64,000 nt of DNA from Formicarius rufipectus (GCA_013399695.1 VXAU01003551.1:62001-126000); one strand, 5' to 3'; shown: positions 11,301 through 23,823, counted from the stretch's first letter. Program-made: numbers and translations. The notes: generated by a model from the sequence alone, not told the origin.

Positions 11301-13728
11301 GTTTTGGTTTTTTGTTTGTGGGGTTTTTTTGTTGTTGTTGTTGGTTTTGTTTGTTTGTAGGATTTTTGGGGGTTTTGTTTGTTTTTTTTTTTTTCAAACT
11401 TGTAAGAAATTCTCTCATTTTGGTTGCATCTTTTGTTTGAATTATTCCAGGCATGCACACAGGAGCTCTGAACTTCACACTTTTTTAATTAATTCTGAGT
11501 CCTAGGTCAGTCCTAACATTATCACACACTCACTGGCAGTGTAGGGAAAGTTGTTCATCCTAGGTTTCATCTTGTAGTAGATGAGTGCTGGGACGTGACT
11601 CTTGGAAATTGTCCTCTGGGTACAAGTTGACAGCAGTCAGTGCAGTGATAGGGCTGGATAGAGGTCTCTGGTGCATCTAGACCTGATTTTTCTTTTCTGC
11701 TGTCTTTCTAGACTCCTTATCTTCATCCAAGTGTGCTATTTCTGCTGCTGACTCCCTCACCTCTTTATTTCCTGTCTGTTTCTTCCCTGGCTCTACTCAC
11801 TGTAGTTCCACTTGCTCTTTTCTAGGTTTCCCCTGTTGTTTTTCCTAAGGAGAGGCAGATGTATCTGTTAATTCCCATGTGTTACCTACAGAAAGCTAGA
11901 AAATAATATTAAAAAATACCCCCCACACTCCTGTGGAGCTCTTACTCTATTTGTGTTAACTGGCTGAATCTTGTCATAGCCCTCTCTGAAACTTCTTTTA
12001 AAAGAAGTTGGTGAGGTATTGACAAGAGAGGGGCTGAAAATACTTACCTGAGAACATTGTTGTGAAGACCAGAGGTTTCCCCAGGTTCATGTGGAAACCA
12101 CCTTACAGACAAGTTTGTGTCAGGGCTACTGGTTTACAGATGCAGTGGGTGATATTTTCTTGTGTGCTTAAATACCACATTAACATACTGTTTCATATTG
12201 CTATTTCTTCTTTGAAAATTGGATAATGCTTACTCATAGCAGGGGTGGAATTGCAGTCTTAATTCCCTTTAGAGGCAAGTTGCATGTATCTGTTAAGTTT
12301 TTGACATCTACTTTAGAAACATAAAGTAATTACAAAACAATTGGAAGGCAAAGTGGCTAATTCCAGAGGGCTTCCTATTGTTCTAATGCTTTCTGTTATG
12401 TAATTGTGCCATAAATATGGAATAGGAATTGACTTAAAAGCACATAGCATGAAACTGTGCAAAATGCAGGTTGAACATAGCATTAAAAAGAAAAACAACA
12501 AATGGTTGTGGTCAGTAATATGCAGAAATCCTATGGTTTGAGATGTGGGTTTGTTAATCATGTTGAGATTTCTGTTGAGAGCCTGTAATTCTTGCTATTA
12601 GTGCCTTCGGGGACCACTTTTGGTATTTAATGAGCTTATCTGGCAATTAGACTTCTCACACATCTCTTTCCTATCCAAATTACAGAAAAGACCTTTTTGG
12701 AATATAGTTAAATTTGTGTACAGGATGAAGAAAGGAAGTGATACAGTGAAGATACTGGCTTTGTCCTCACGCATCTTTTGACTCTGCTGATTGCTCTAAT
12801 TTGTAACCTTGTCTTCCCTCTGTCCTGACCCCTGCACACAACCCTTGTAAGCACATCTTTAAAACAGTAATTACCAAGCAAAGAAGCAACTTTGTCTCAC
12901 AGTGAGCTCTCTTCAAACAACACCTCTTTGTGTAATTAACATTCATCTCTGCTTCACCAGGAAATTTATTCCAATCCTTCCTTAAAGGTTTGAAGAGCAA
13001 GTGCTGCCTTTGGGGGTCCCCCCTCTGTCCGATAACTTAACATTAGGATGGGGGCCATAGGAGGATGTGTCATTTCTCCCCCATTAATAAATTCCAGAAA
13101 TGAGGCTGATTGGCCATGGGACTTTGCATAGTCTAGGAAGATGCATACAGAGGACAGAAGTTTATCATGTAAGACTGGCTGGGAGTCATGTGCCTTGTAT
13201 TCTTAGACTCAGTATTGACTTGTGTGGTAGAAAACAGCACTGAGGTATGTCTTGCTGTAGCAAAGTGTCTCTTGTTTGGAACTAGGTATTGTATGAGCAT
13301 CCAGGAAAAGGAGCCTGCAAGGTAAGCGTATGCTATGTGCAATGGCTGTTAGGCTGAAAAAGGAAATACTTATGAATAACTCTTTTGAAAATGCTTTAAT
13401 CATGGTGCTGAGACTGATTTGTTTATTGTTTCTTCCCTCAGGTTCACTAAAGGACCACCCACAGCAGCAGCCTGGGGTGCTTTCTCGTGTGACTGGTGGC
13501 CTCTTCAGTGTCACAAAGGGAGCTGTTGGTGCCACGATTGGGGGTGTTGCTTGGATTGGAGGGAAGAGCTTGGAAATTACCAAAACAGCGGTCACATCTG
13601 TGCCTTCAGTGGGAGTGGGTCTAGTCAAAGGAAGTGTTTCTGCTGTTGCTGGAGGCGTTACAGCTGTAGGATCTGCTGTTGCAAGTAAAGTGCCTTTAAC
13701 GGGAAAGAAAAAAGATAAGTCTGACTAA
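8265..13728 (+). CDS. TMEM263: Transmembrane protein 263 (spliced CDS, 2 coding exons)
   Basis: Joining 8265-8328 to 13442-13728 gives 351 bases, a 116-residue protein plus stop, the same length as vertebrate TMEM263 (C12orf23). The N-terminus is polar (MNQTDKNQQE), followed by a Gly/Val/Ala-rich core. Two likely membrane segments lie at about residues 40-61 and 78-101, and the C-terminus is strongly basic then acidic (GKKKDKSD). The start is the first ATG of the exon, six bases after the acceptor. Family knowledge: this is a small, highly conserved membrane protein. Loss of function is linked to dwarfism in chickens and to impaired growth-hormone response in mice; the biochemical role is unclear. 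Trp59, the codon reported as a nonsense mutation in bantam-type dwarf chickens, is intact TGG here. MTERF2 lies tail-to-tail downstream. Confidence 0.96.
8329..13441. other. TMEM263 intron between coding exons
   Basis: About 5.1 kb of AT-rich intron. It contains a T/G-rich low-complexity tract at about 11280-11398. Two overlapping forward frames at 10059-10292 are open for over 70 codons but match nothing I recognise. No other gene is visible. Confidence 0.85.
11280..11398. repeat. T/G-rich low-complexity tract (TTTGT-type)
   Basis: The tract is built of TTTG, TTTTG and GTT units ending in a long T-run. Read on the other strand it is an A/C-rich tract very like the one at about 42305-42388 in CRY1 intron 1. 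It creates spurious open frames on both strands. Confidence 0.8.
13442..13728 (+). CDS. TMEM263: TMEM263 coding exon 2 (residues 22-116 and stop)
   Basis: The acceptor is TGTTTCTTCCCTCAG, ending 13441. The first two bases finish Gly22, then the frame continues SLKDHPQQQPG and stays open to TAA at 13726-13728. The exon carries both predicted membrane segments and the lysine-rich C-terminus. An in-frame ATG upstream at 13330 is intronic and was not used. Confidence 0.96.
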
Positions 13729-14580
13729 AACCAAAACTGAGACATAAGCAATTCTCCAGATTATTACATCAGTGGCATTAAAATATGCCAAAATTGGGAC
13801 CATGAGAAGCCATGTGTCTTAGACACTTTTTCTTCCGACGAGTTGTGCAAGTAACTCGATTTCGTCTGGAAAGGACAGAAGAAGCTTGGCTAGCACAGCG
13901 TATGAAGATTTATTAGAGCCTAGATTGAAGCTTTGTATCTGGTGAAATGTTACACTTGATAACTGTAGAAGTAAGTGTATCTGAAGGAATAATACATATT
14001 TGAATATTCATTTACTGTAAGTCTGCTGCAGTTTTGGACTAAAATGTGAACGTAGAAACTTGGTAATCTCTGCTGTTCAGTCAGTACAATGAGATGCCAA
14101 TTACTGTTCTCAGTGGTTTCCACATCCTCCTAAGGATCCTTCAGCTGCATAGAGGCATTGTTGGATATACCCAGTCTTGGTTATGAGCCTGCATTTGCAG
14201 GCAGCGCGTAACTATCCCTGACAGCATTCTGCCAGTGCAGGCTGGATAAACAGAACTGAAAGTGTGCAGAAATTGGAAATGACTGGGAGATAGAAGTGAA
14301 AAAGTTTGACAGCGTGGTAGAAGGGATCATAAAGAGTAACTTAATGCCTTATTAGAAAAAAATATCTTTTTACTAGGTGAAGCTGTGTAAAGAACTGTCC
14401 TGTCATTTCAGTGCAGTTCACAGAATGAGCTTTAGACTCTTTACAAATCCTGATATCTGAAACTTTGTCAATTTTTTATTGATGACATAATTGCTCCATC
14501 TCAGGTGTATTTAATGATATGCATCTATCTCCTGCAAGTGAAAACTTGCTTCTAATAAACTTCTTATAGACACTAGAAAA
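13729..14580 (+). other. TMEM263: TMEM263 3'UTR (minimum extent)
   Basis: AT-rich sequence after the stop codon with no conserved frame. The first strong AATAAA in the sense direction is at 14554-14559, about 830 bases after the stop, so a transcript ending near 14575-14585 is the simplest model. Longer forms are possible because further A-rich signals lie near 14862. Confidence 0.5.
14554..14559 (+). terminator. Candidate TMEM263 polyadenylation signal (AATAAA)
   Basis: Canonical hexamer AATAAA in sense orientation downstream of the TMEM263 stop. The genomic A-run a few bases later (from about 14576) means cDNA ends mapped here could reflect internal priming. Confidence 0.5.
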
Positions 14581-14585
14581 AAAAA

Positions 14586-17500
14586 GTGGCCTAGTGGAAA
14601 CTGGGCTGACGTTTGTGGCCATCAGCACAACTGCCTAACGTGCAAGAAATTCCTTTGTGTAGTTGGAAACCACTGAAGAACTAGCAAAGCTGTTGTCTCA
14701 ACTCCACGATGTTCCAGGTTGGCTTCTTGTTCTGTTTAAGCAAATGTAAGGAACTTTTCACTACATCCTTCTTTCATACTTTGCATTTTGATTTTTGAGT
14801 AAAATGCAATACTATTATTTAAAACAAAAAAGGTAGATGAGGCCTTCAAAAAGAGAAAAAAAAATAAAAAACCCCAAAAAACCAGAAACATCATTCAAGT
14901 AATTTGTATACTGAGGTGATTCCAAATGATGACACACCTCAGATGGGAACATCTGTAGGTTCCCTGCAGCATGTGAGGCAAAATGCACTTGTAAAGACAC
15001 AGCTTGAGGTTGCCTTAAAATAGAAGCTGTTGGTGATCTTTTATCTGTGTACTGATTTTGCAAATAAGTAACCTCTTTGGAAGCCCACAGGAGATGTCTG
15101 TTCATGTCACGTATGCAGTATTTGCTAAAAACTTGTGTTTCTATGGAGAACTTGTAAGCTTTCTTTTTCAGTGTCTATGGTTCTACTAGAAAGATATATG
15201 GGGGGGACTTTTTAAAAATGAAAAAAAAAAAAAAAAAAAGAAGCTTATCACTTATCTAAGACTTAGTCCTCTGTTCATGGGTGTTGAAATTACACTATGT
15301 CTAAATTATGGTAGTCACCCGATCTCTCTGAGCCATTGGTAATTCAACTACACTCTGTAACTAACAACTTTATTTTATATCAGTAATTGTATATGTTGGA
15401 AGTATGGTACTTAGAAGCATGGGAACTCGAGGTGGTGGGGAGAGCCAAAACCCAAGAAATGGCATCTGCCCCTTCTGTTAGGTGCACAAGCTGCTTAGTT
15501 CCAATCTGCTGCAAGAGTGTAATGAGGTAAGTTTATGCAACAAAGGGAAGGCTTTAACTGGTTTTTATAGTCAGAAGCTAATTGCATAGAATATAGTACG
15601 GTTTAAGGGTACCAGTTAGGTCTAGAAATGAGCTAGCCTGGCTGTCAGAGGCAATCTAGCTACAGCATATAATTTAGTATTGTCTGCTCCCCTGCAGTTT
15701 CCAATGTAGCTATATCCCCAGAGTGCTGCCACTGAACTCTTAAGAGTCACCTGTGTGGAGCACAGAGATATTTGTGACACTCAACTAAACCTTTCCCCGT
15801 AGTTTTTCTGAAAACGCGAATGTTGAACTGCTCATACCTATTTTTTTAAATTACAATCTTTAATTGTTAAACTGTGAAATTTGCAGCAGAACAAGTGTCT
15901 GAGATAAGCAATATTAGATCTGGAAAGAGCTGCCAACACTTCATTATGTTTTGTTCATAACATATCCTGTAGCTGTTCTGAGTCTTGTAACTGAAACACT
16001 TTTACATGGCATATGGTTTTAGTTTTCAAAGAGCTTTGTCCTATATCCTGTGTATTTTCCATTCACTTACAAAATTTGATTGATCTTAAGAACTTGGACC
16101 AATTCTGTCCTGGCACTTGTGAAACATTAAATTTTTGTTGTTCCAGACATGTGAAAGCTTTCTTAGTTTTGTGGAGAAGGGCATACTTAGGTATAACTCT
16201 TCCCACAGTATTGTGCCCCAGATGCTTGTATCCATCTGCATCTACCTAGTGCCAACCAGCTTTTAAAAATTCCAACTTCACAGTGTAAGTTGTTCACAGA
16301 CACAGCACAAAATCCCTTGTGCTAATTTTCCCCTGGTAAACGAGGCTTGGAAATACCCATGTAAGCTGAATGGAATATGGAACTGAAATTTTCAGGGGGA
16401 GTGGGATTTTCTTGTGTCTTGGGCTTGTTTTTGTGGTGGCTTTATTTTATTCTTCTTTTCCCAGCTCCCATTTTGAAAGGGGAAGTGTTTATGAAGGCAC
16501 CTTGTATGCCTGACTGCTCACTGTGTAATGAAAGTCTTACCTATAGCCATGTATTTATGTGCTGGACTTAAATAGTATAGGCTGTTTGGCATTCACTGTG
16601 TAACAACAAGAGACAAGGAAGTGAATTTCAGCAACAGTGTTTTGGTGATTAGGAGGTTCCCTGAGGAACATTTTATTACAAATGAGTCCTCTGAAGAAGA
16701 GAAACCAGACCCAGACATAGTTATGAATGAAAGTTTCACTGAATTTTCATCTGGTGGTAGAGTAAAAGAGCATTTCTGTTCATGCTTTCGTTTAGAAAAG
16801 GGAGGAGGAGAAATGGAAACATTCAGAATAGAAAATGAATTTGTGATAACCCAGGCCATGACTCAGTTAAGGAAATATGTCCTTTTCCTGTTCTGTTGCC
16901 ACTGGGAATAAGCTGTTTCAAGAACTTTAAAGACAGGTACCTGTAGGAATACTGAAACTATTCAGACAAAACACTGTTTTGCATTTTGGTTTCCTTTTCA
17001 TCCTAAACCACCGATCAGGTCTGTGTCTCAGTTAGACTGGGTTATGAACAGCTTCAGAAAGCTGAAATGCCCCCTTGTGTCTGACGGGAGGGAGGCTTTT
17101 GAATTGAAATAACATTGTGGTCTGCTTAATAGCTGAACCTGGAGGGACAGTCAAAGTGACAAAGGCAAGTTCCTGTGAATTTGTAATATGGCTGTCTTTC
17201 AAATTTCCTCTTAAAAACTGATAACGTGTTTTGAAAGAGTCAGCAAACACATGGCCTAGTAACACAGCCTGGCTTTCTCCATGCTGGTGAGACATGCCTC
17301 TTGGATTCTCATCACTGCTGCACATGCTCCTGCAAGAGCAGCATTTACCCCACAAGCTGCTGCCACATCCGTACTGTAGAATGGTGAGTTTTAAGACCTT
17401 CAGCTGTTGAGATCTTGATATTGCTCTTACCAGGTGGTTCCAGTCCTTTCCAGGCTCACAGCAAATAACATGGCAGACTATAAAATCATCATCTTACAGC

Positions 17501-18739
17501 CCACCTTCTAAACCAGCAATTTAATATTAGTTTTCTTCAGCAATTTAAAATTTCACTTTAAGAAAGGGAGGCCTGAACATGCTGCCAAAACATGTGTTAA
17601 AATGACCTTGAAGAATAGCCTGGCGTGAGGGGGCTGTGTAACTGTTTTTTCTCCTGCTGTCAAGAGGGAATGTGTGTGGAATAGTTGCTTAGAAAAGTCT
17701 TTGAGAAATAAAATCACTGATGATCCTAATTCTATTGAGAAGATTGCTAGTGATGCTATTTTATATTATCAATCACAGCCCATAAATGAGAAGAAATCAA
17801 ATCCCTTGAGAACTTTAAATGTTGTCTCATAGTTACTATTTTGAAAGCCAGCACTTGTCGACAATGATCATACGGTGTTATCTGAGAAGCAGTGCCACCC
17901 ATATATTTAGAAACTGTGGCAGCTGTTTGCAAATCTGGTAGTCATTTTTAATCACCAGTAGTTTACAGACTAGAGTTTTTTTTACATCTGATATAAAAAC
18001 ATTACTTCTTCCCTTCTCCTACCATCATTTGAGATTAATTTCTCCCTTATCCTTTCTGTCCCCAAACCTTGCTAGAAAAGAAGAAATTAAGAACTAGACT
18101 ATAGCAATAAATGCATTTCCTCCTACACCAAACTTTTTTGCAAAAGAAGTAAATTTTGAAATCTCAGAAATGTAATGGAGGTCTTGTAATTTCTTTGCAT
18201 TATAGTTTGTACACAAATATATGAGGTCCTCACTGTAAAAGTCATTGAATTAAAAAAAAAAAAAAAAATGTCCTGCCCCTGTTCTCAAACTGCCCTCTGG
18301 CTAAGGCCTTCCTGTCCAAAAACACTAGTCCATTGCAGGTCAGGATCTAGGAGCTAGAGCTACTTACTGCAGCAGTAAGGAATGGAACTCCAAGAGAATT
18401 TCCTAGTTGTTGAACCAGTAGGTAGCTGAACACTGCTGGAAAAACAACCATCCTTTTATTGTTCTCAGACAAAAATTGTGTTAATTACTACCAGAGTGTG
18501 CAGTGACAGAGGTGAAAATTCAAAGCAGTTAATGCCCTGTCAGGTAAGAAAATGTAATGTGAGATAGTCTCTAGAAAAAGGCAACTTTTGTGATAACCAG
18601 CTTCAATGGTACTATCTGAAAGCATTAGAAAGCTACAATTGTATAATGAAGTTGTGCCCAAGACCCACTCCAGGACAAAGCACAGTGTAAGACTACAGTC
18701 TGGTTAAGATTACTTTCGTTTCATCTCAAAGAACCAACT
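14586..18739. other. Convergent intergenic region TMEM263 / MTERF2
   Basis: AT-rich sequence with A-runs at about 15222-15239 and 18251-18267. At about 16593-16911 both strands are open for nearly 90-100 codons, but the translations match nothing I know. Part of the left side may be extended TMEM263 3'UTR. There is no clear mobile element. Confidence 0.5.
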
Positions 18740-18745
18740 TTTATT
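18740..18745 (-). terminator. MTERF2: Candidate MTERF2 polyadenylation signal
   Basis: TTTATT on the plus strand is AATAAA on the minus strand, about 28 bases after the MTERF2 stop codon, which would give a very short 3'UTR. A second copy at 18455-18460 would give a longer one. Confidence 0.45.
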
Positions 18746-18773
18746 TTGGATAACTTGAAGTACAGCATTCAAA

Positions 18774-19970
18774 TTAATCTTCAGTGTGTATAGGAGCAAC
18801 AGGATTAAAAATTGGTCTTTCCTTCTTGGATTGTATCTTGCCATAAGTGACTTCAAAATCTTTCTTAGTGCCATTCAGGCTTTCTAGATTTCCACTCTTT
18901 ATGTCATATCCCAGTGCAGAGAGCTTTTTAATTCGGTACTGAACAATTTGTGTTGTCAGCTCCAGGACCATCGGTGTCTCCCTAATCTGTTCTATGGAAA
19001 TGCCTTCCTTCCGCAGTCCTTCAAGTCTTTCTTCCAAAACTGCTACAGAATAGTAGAGAAGAGCTGGGCATTTCAGCACTAGTTGTTTTAGTTCTTGATC
19101 ACTGCACTTAAAGACATTTTTGGAAAAAAGCATACTCTTTTCCATAGTACTAGAATTAAGTTGAAAAATGAAGCCTTTAAGTTTAGACAACAGTTGTAGA
19201 ACTTCATGGTCAGTGAAATCATTCTTCTGGAGAAATTCCAGCTTCTCATGGATTGTGGTAGAGGTATTTAATAAAATATATGGATTTTGGCTCAGTAGCT
19301 TCAGGATCCAGATCTTCATATTTGCTTCAGAACCTCCTAAATTTAAATAATTTCTTTGTAATGTCTCTATCACGTGTTTGTTTTTCTCAACAGGATTATA
19401 AAAAATACTGGGTGCACTTGTCAAGAATCTGGTGATTATATTATTCCTAAGTCCCAGCTCTTGAAAAAACATTATGTTTGCCTTCTGGTTCTGGTGATAC
19501 TTGGTAGTAAAAAAAGACTCTGGAAATTGCTCTATTAATTTAATCAACTGTTTTTCATTGTGGCATACTAATTGCCAGAGAGCTCTTTGAGAGTTTATCT
19601 CTTCAGGGGTATGGAGAATTGCCTCTGGGCAGCGTTCTAAAATGCTGGCTACAGTGGTTTCATCTGCTCCCATTTCTTGTAAGATACTAGCAATTTCTTT
19701 AACATAGGCCACGTCCTGGAGAAGGACCCATTCCTTCAGTCTGCGTATCTTCTTAATGTCCACTGACAAACTGTAGAGACTCTCAATGGTTTTTTTATTT
19801 TCCTCTTTTGACTTTGTATCAGTTGTGTAACTGGAATGTATTAGGAAGCTTCTGCTTGCTACTTCAGGCCATGCTGATGAAAATACCAATCCTGGGTTAC
19901 AGCGCTGAGATCTCGCCAACAGAAGAGTGAATGTGTCTTTTGCAGCATGAGCAACTCCTCTCAACATCAT
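18774..19970 (-). CDS. MTERF2: Mitochondrial transcription termination factor 2 (mTERF domain protein)
   Basis: A single uninterrupted exon encodes 398 residues, close to the roughly 385 of human MTERF2. The N-terminus is basic and rich in Arg, Ala and Ser (about residues 1-45), fitting a mitochondrial import signal. From about residue 70 the protein is helical mTERF repeats, with family-typical stretches such as ADETTVASILERCPEA (102-117), LIKLIEQFPESFF (142-154), EANMKIWILKLLSQNPYILL (215-234), LVLKCPALLYYS (297-308) and RETPMVLELT (330-339). MTERF-family proteins stack these repeats to bind nucleic acid; MTERF2 acts in mitochondria and is linked to mtDNA transcription and respiration. I start at the ATGATG at 19970-19965 because a splice acceptor lies just upstream, so the longer frame from 20012 would be intronic. 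The gene converges with TMEM263. Confidence 0.96.
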   Translation of the reverse strand: MMLRGVAHAAKDTFTLLLARSQRCNPGLVFSSAWPEVASRSFLIHSSYTTDTKSKEENKKTIESLYSLSVDIKKIRRLKEWVLLQDVAYVKEIASILQEMGADETTVASILERCPEAILHTPEEINSQRALWQLVCHNEKQLIKLIEQFPESFFTTKYHQNQKANIMFFQELGLRNNIITRFLTSAPSIFYNPVEKNKHVIETLQRNYLNLGGSEANMKIWILKLLSQNPYILLNTSTTIHEKLEFLQKNDFTDHEVLQLLSKLKGFIFQLNSSTMEKSMLFSKNVFKCSDQELKQLVLKCPALLYYSVAVLEERLEGLRKEGISIEQIRETPMVLELTTQIVQYRIKKLSALGYDIKSGNLESLNGTKKDFEVTYGKIQSKKERPIFNPVAPIHTED

Positions 19971-19998
19971 GGGAGTCAGCCCTATGGAGACAGAACAA
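19971..19998 (-). other. MTERF2: MTERF2 5'UTR at the start of the coding exon, with splice acceptor
   Basis: On the minus strand, TGTTTTCTTACAG ends at 19999 and TGTCTCCATAG ends at 19982. Either can serve as acceptor, leaving a 28- or 11-base untranslated stretch before the ATGATG. The first has the better pyrimidine tract. Both remove the upstream in-frame ATG at 20012. Confidence 0.7.
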
Positions 19999-20012
19999 CT
20001 GTAAGAAAACAC

Positions 20013-23000
20013 ATTTAAGGAATGAGTTAATGCTCAGAATCACTGATGTTTAGACAGAGCTGGCATAAGAAATTACTCTCAACAGTGCTTTTGTTATTAG
20101 CACAAAATCCAGCTTTCACATGAAAGTAGGGCGGAAAATATTTTTGAAAGATTAGTGTTCTGACAGATGTCACGGGAACAGTAACGTGCAATAGCAACAG
20201 CCCTGATGTAGGGACAGTGCTCTGTCCCTATAAATGCTTGCAGTCATACAAGATCCAGACTGTCAGCCATTTCCAGCTAACATTGTTATTACATTACAGA
20301 TCACTCACACTATACAAGAAAAATGACTCCCCCAATTTCATGTGACAGTCACCCCACTAAACTAATAAAGGCAGCTTAAATATCTTTCTTAACTCTTACC
20401 AACATATTTGCTTGAACTTCTCAAGCATCATTTGGAGTGTGACTTGTTCCTTCATGTGTCAGAGACACCCCCTGGCTTAGTGCTGCTCCAGCAGCAGTTT
20501 GTAGCCTAACTTCATTTTTAAATCATTGAGGGGGGGAAAAAACCTCACTGAAGTCTTTATATATGTATTTTTCACTAGCTGAGTCTGTTAATTGAGTTCT
20601 GAATCAGCACAGTGGTATTTTGGGGGAGGGAGCAAGTACACTGTAACATTTCCAGGTCTTTGCCTCTTCCGGCACCTACTTTTCTACAGCTGCTCTTTGC
20701 ACCTAAACCTTATTTCTGCCTCCAGATCACTTCTGTTGTTGCCAGCCTCCCCCAGCAGGCAGAGTCCTTGTGGAATAGGTGTGTGGCTGTGTTGGAGTCC
20801 ACATGGCAGCCACAGGGTAGTTGTGGGCAATCCCACACTTCACCTTTGCTCAAAGTGGCTGCCCTGTATCACCAGTAGCACATGTGCTGTCACCTGCTCT
20901 GCAGTGGCTGAAGGAGCCGCAGCAGTAAAACGAAGATATCATCAAGTCAATCTTTAATTTTCTAGGTGGTGTTTTGATAACAACCCTTTAGAAGCACTGA
21001 GACTGAAGGGGAGAATTGCTGATCTGTGAAACAGCCAGCAAATGGCTGCTGTTGGTAACATTTTTAAACCTGCTCAAATTGAAAATGAGGGGGAAAAAAA
21101 AAAAATAAAATTCCTGCATTTGACAGTTATATTTGGACAGTTGTTCTCACCTCTCCCTAAAAATGGTGTGCTTCAAAAAGTACCTAAATGAGCATTCTGT
21201 TACATTATTGTATTTGTTTTTTTAGAATAGAAAAATACTGATCATGCAGTAATGATCATGCAGTCTAATGTCCTACAAATCAAACCAAGAAACCTATTGT
21301 AGGAACAGCTATACAAGATTGCTAGAATCTTCTAAGACAATAACCTGGTTTGTTTAGAGAACTTAGGTGATAGATCCTCTATCTAGTTGCCAGGTAAGGT
21401 TAAATATTTTCTAGAGGTAAAATACTTTATCTCAAGAAAGCATACCTTTGCTTTTAGGTTGACTTTTTTTCTGCTTCTAAAAGTTGGACTCGTGCTACTA
21501 CATCATAAACTAATAGAATAATTTCCTATATGCAAACTGATGTTATTAACAGAAGCTATTTATTGGTAACTTGTTGGTTTAATATTATTTCAAATCTGAG
21601 GCAAAATCTGATTGCCTAATGAAGCTGCTTGTGTCGTAACCCCAAAGCTGAACGTTTTGCCATCATAAACTTTGTGACTCGAGCAGTGCTATCCAGCAAG
21701 TCTCACCACAGAACGAGCGATTTTTCCCAGCTGTCCTGGAAACACTGGAAGTGTAGGTAAGTCATAGATGTTTTGTGTGCTGACCTTTCCATGGCCCAAA
21801 AAAGTGAGTATTTCAGAGGGATGCAAACAAAAGCCTCTCCTCCGCACGGAGTGACACAATTGCCCATGTCTGAGTACCCTTGAATAGTTCTACTGAATTT
21901 AGTGGGTCCAGTCAGAGTAAGTAAATCTCTGAAGGATCAGGGCTCTCTTCATTAATGCTTCGGCTCAGCTGGAAATTGCCAGCAAGTATTGTTAAAATTG
22001 TTTGAGATGTCAGATGATACAGTACAGTAGAAAAATAACCATAACTTACTTCAACGTGTAATCCTGCTGTTAAACAAAATTACTTTGTGAGTAATGCAGC
22101 CACTTACAGTAATTTTTACTGTTATCAGAATTTTTTAAAAGCTCTGTAAATTGTGCCCTTCCAAGATCTAACATAGAAATTATTCTGATGCTCACTGAAA
22201 AGAAGCTCTGACATCATAGTCATTCTTTCTCATTATGAGGATCATGAGAAACACAAAATACTGTAAAAGGAAGGAAATCTTTATTTGCTAAAACACATTT
22301 GACTGGGGTACTCAGGAGGCCATGTAAAAAAAAGCACTGTGCAAAATACAACATAAAAAAAAATAACGAATTTTTGTGGCATCGTGTTCTATAGAAACCA
22401 AAAATATGATCAAGAGTTATGATTTGGTGTATTTCCAAGTCTATAGGTGACAGTTTCGCATTTCCAGGGTAAGTGAGAAGAATTCAGAGTTCTTTTAAAG
22501 CTCATGTTGGATCTAATGCATGTTCTAATGTGCAGGGCCCCACTGTAACTTTTTACATACTTATATTGCTGTGAGGATTGTAAATCAATTGAGAGATTAA
22601 GGAAAAAACCCAGCCAGCTCAGATGAATAGTTTGCTTTCACTTATAGCAGCACCCTCTTATCACCAAGTGTTGGAACAGCAATGAGGAAGTGAACTAATG
22701 TCTATCTGGAAGTATCTGTGAACCTGCTTGCTAGAGGCCTGTATTTACAGAGTAAAGGGGTACTATGTTTCATTATTTAATCTAATTTTATCTAACTTAA
22801 TCATTATGTTGAGATCTTCTATAGGAAATGAATATGAGGATCAACTCATTTGAATTTCTGAATGTTTGTTTTAAGACTTAAATCTCATGTTTGAAAATTA
22901 GCAAACCCAGCCTCTTACTCATGCTGTATTTTTCAAGGGCAACAGTATGACTGCTACTGTGTGCTGGTCACTACTACTCTCATTACAGCAAACTTAGTAG

Positions 23001-23284
23001 GCTGCAGAAAATAAAATTAAATTACAGAAGGTCTAGACTGAACTTTGAATTAACCAGAAAGAGTAGGTATTCACCTAGAAGAGAGCAGTGTAAACAGGAT
23101 TGAAATGGTCTGTGAAGAAATCTGGAGGGGTGATATGTAGCATTTTTTCAGATTTAACTCACAGTACAGAGTAACTGTTCACACTTCTGCACTTACAGAC
23201 AAAAGAGGAATCCCTGCTTTGCAATAGTGGAAATGAGGCAAAAAGATATGCTAGATCAACAGAAAGCTTTCTAGAAAAAATTAC
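20013..23284. other. MTERF2 first intron (presumed), no gene seen
   Basis: AT-rich intronic sequence between the coding exon and the CpG-rich first-exon candidate. Short open frames at 20592-20957 and elsewhere have no recognisable product. There is an A-run at about 21093-21107. Confidence 0.6.
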
Positions 23285-23375
23285 AGAGGATCCTGGAATA
23301 ATCCAGGCTGGAAGGGACCTCAAGACCTCAGAGCACTGCCATGAGATAAAGCCAGGCTGATTTGCCTCAGGGACA
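23285..23375 (-). mobile_element. CR1 LINE 3'-end fragment
   Basis: The plus strand contains TCCAGGCTGGAAGGGACCTC followed by a diverged CR1-like stretch, i.e. CR1 in minus orientation. Short and degenerate. Confidence 0.6.
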
Positions 23376-23823
23376 GAGCCCACCCGGCCCCTCCGGTTTA
23401 CCTGTTCTCACAGGGAAAAGCTCAACTGTCCTCACAGGGAAAAGCTTTTCCTTTTATCTACGAAAGGAAAGACACTTGCGAAGTGCTTAAAGCAGCATCA
23501 CGCTGTTTAAACCAACGATCCTCCAGTGAAGCTTTTAGTACCGAGAAAGAAAAGGTCTGCATTACAGCTTGCTCCCAAAGCCCGGCCACTTGGGCGGTCC
23601 CTCCCTGACCCCTTGGACTGCACCGTGGGGCGGAGGGGCAAGAACCAGGTGCTTTCCTGCAGCCAGCAGGGACTGGATGGCCGGGCGGGCTTCTGCCCGG
23701 CCCCGCCACCGCAGCTGCTTATCCCGCTCCTGCTGGAGCCTCCCGGGCCGCGTATCCCTGGGAACCGCGCCGCCTCTGCCCCTGCATCCCGCCCCCTCCA
23801 TGCTCACTGCCGCAAGCATCCCT

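Noticed and set aside
13330..13441. Upstream ATG extending TMEM263 exon 2
   Set aside because: A good acceptor at 13441 and the exact 116-residue family length with the 8265 exon show this stretch is intronic.
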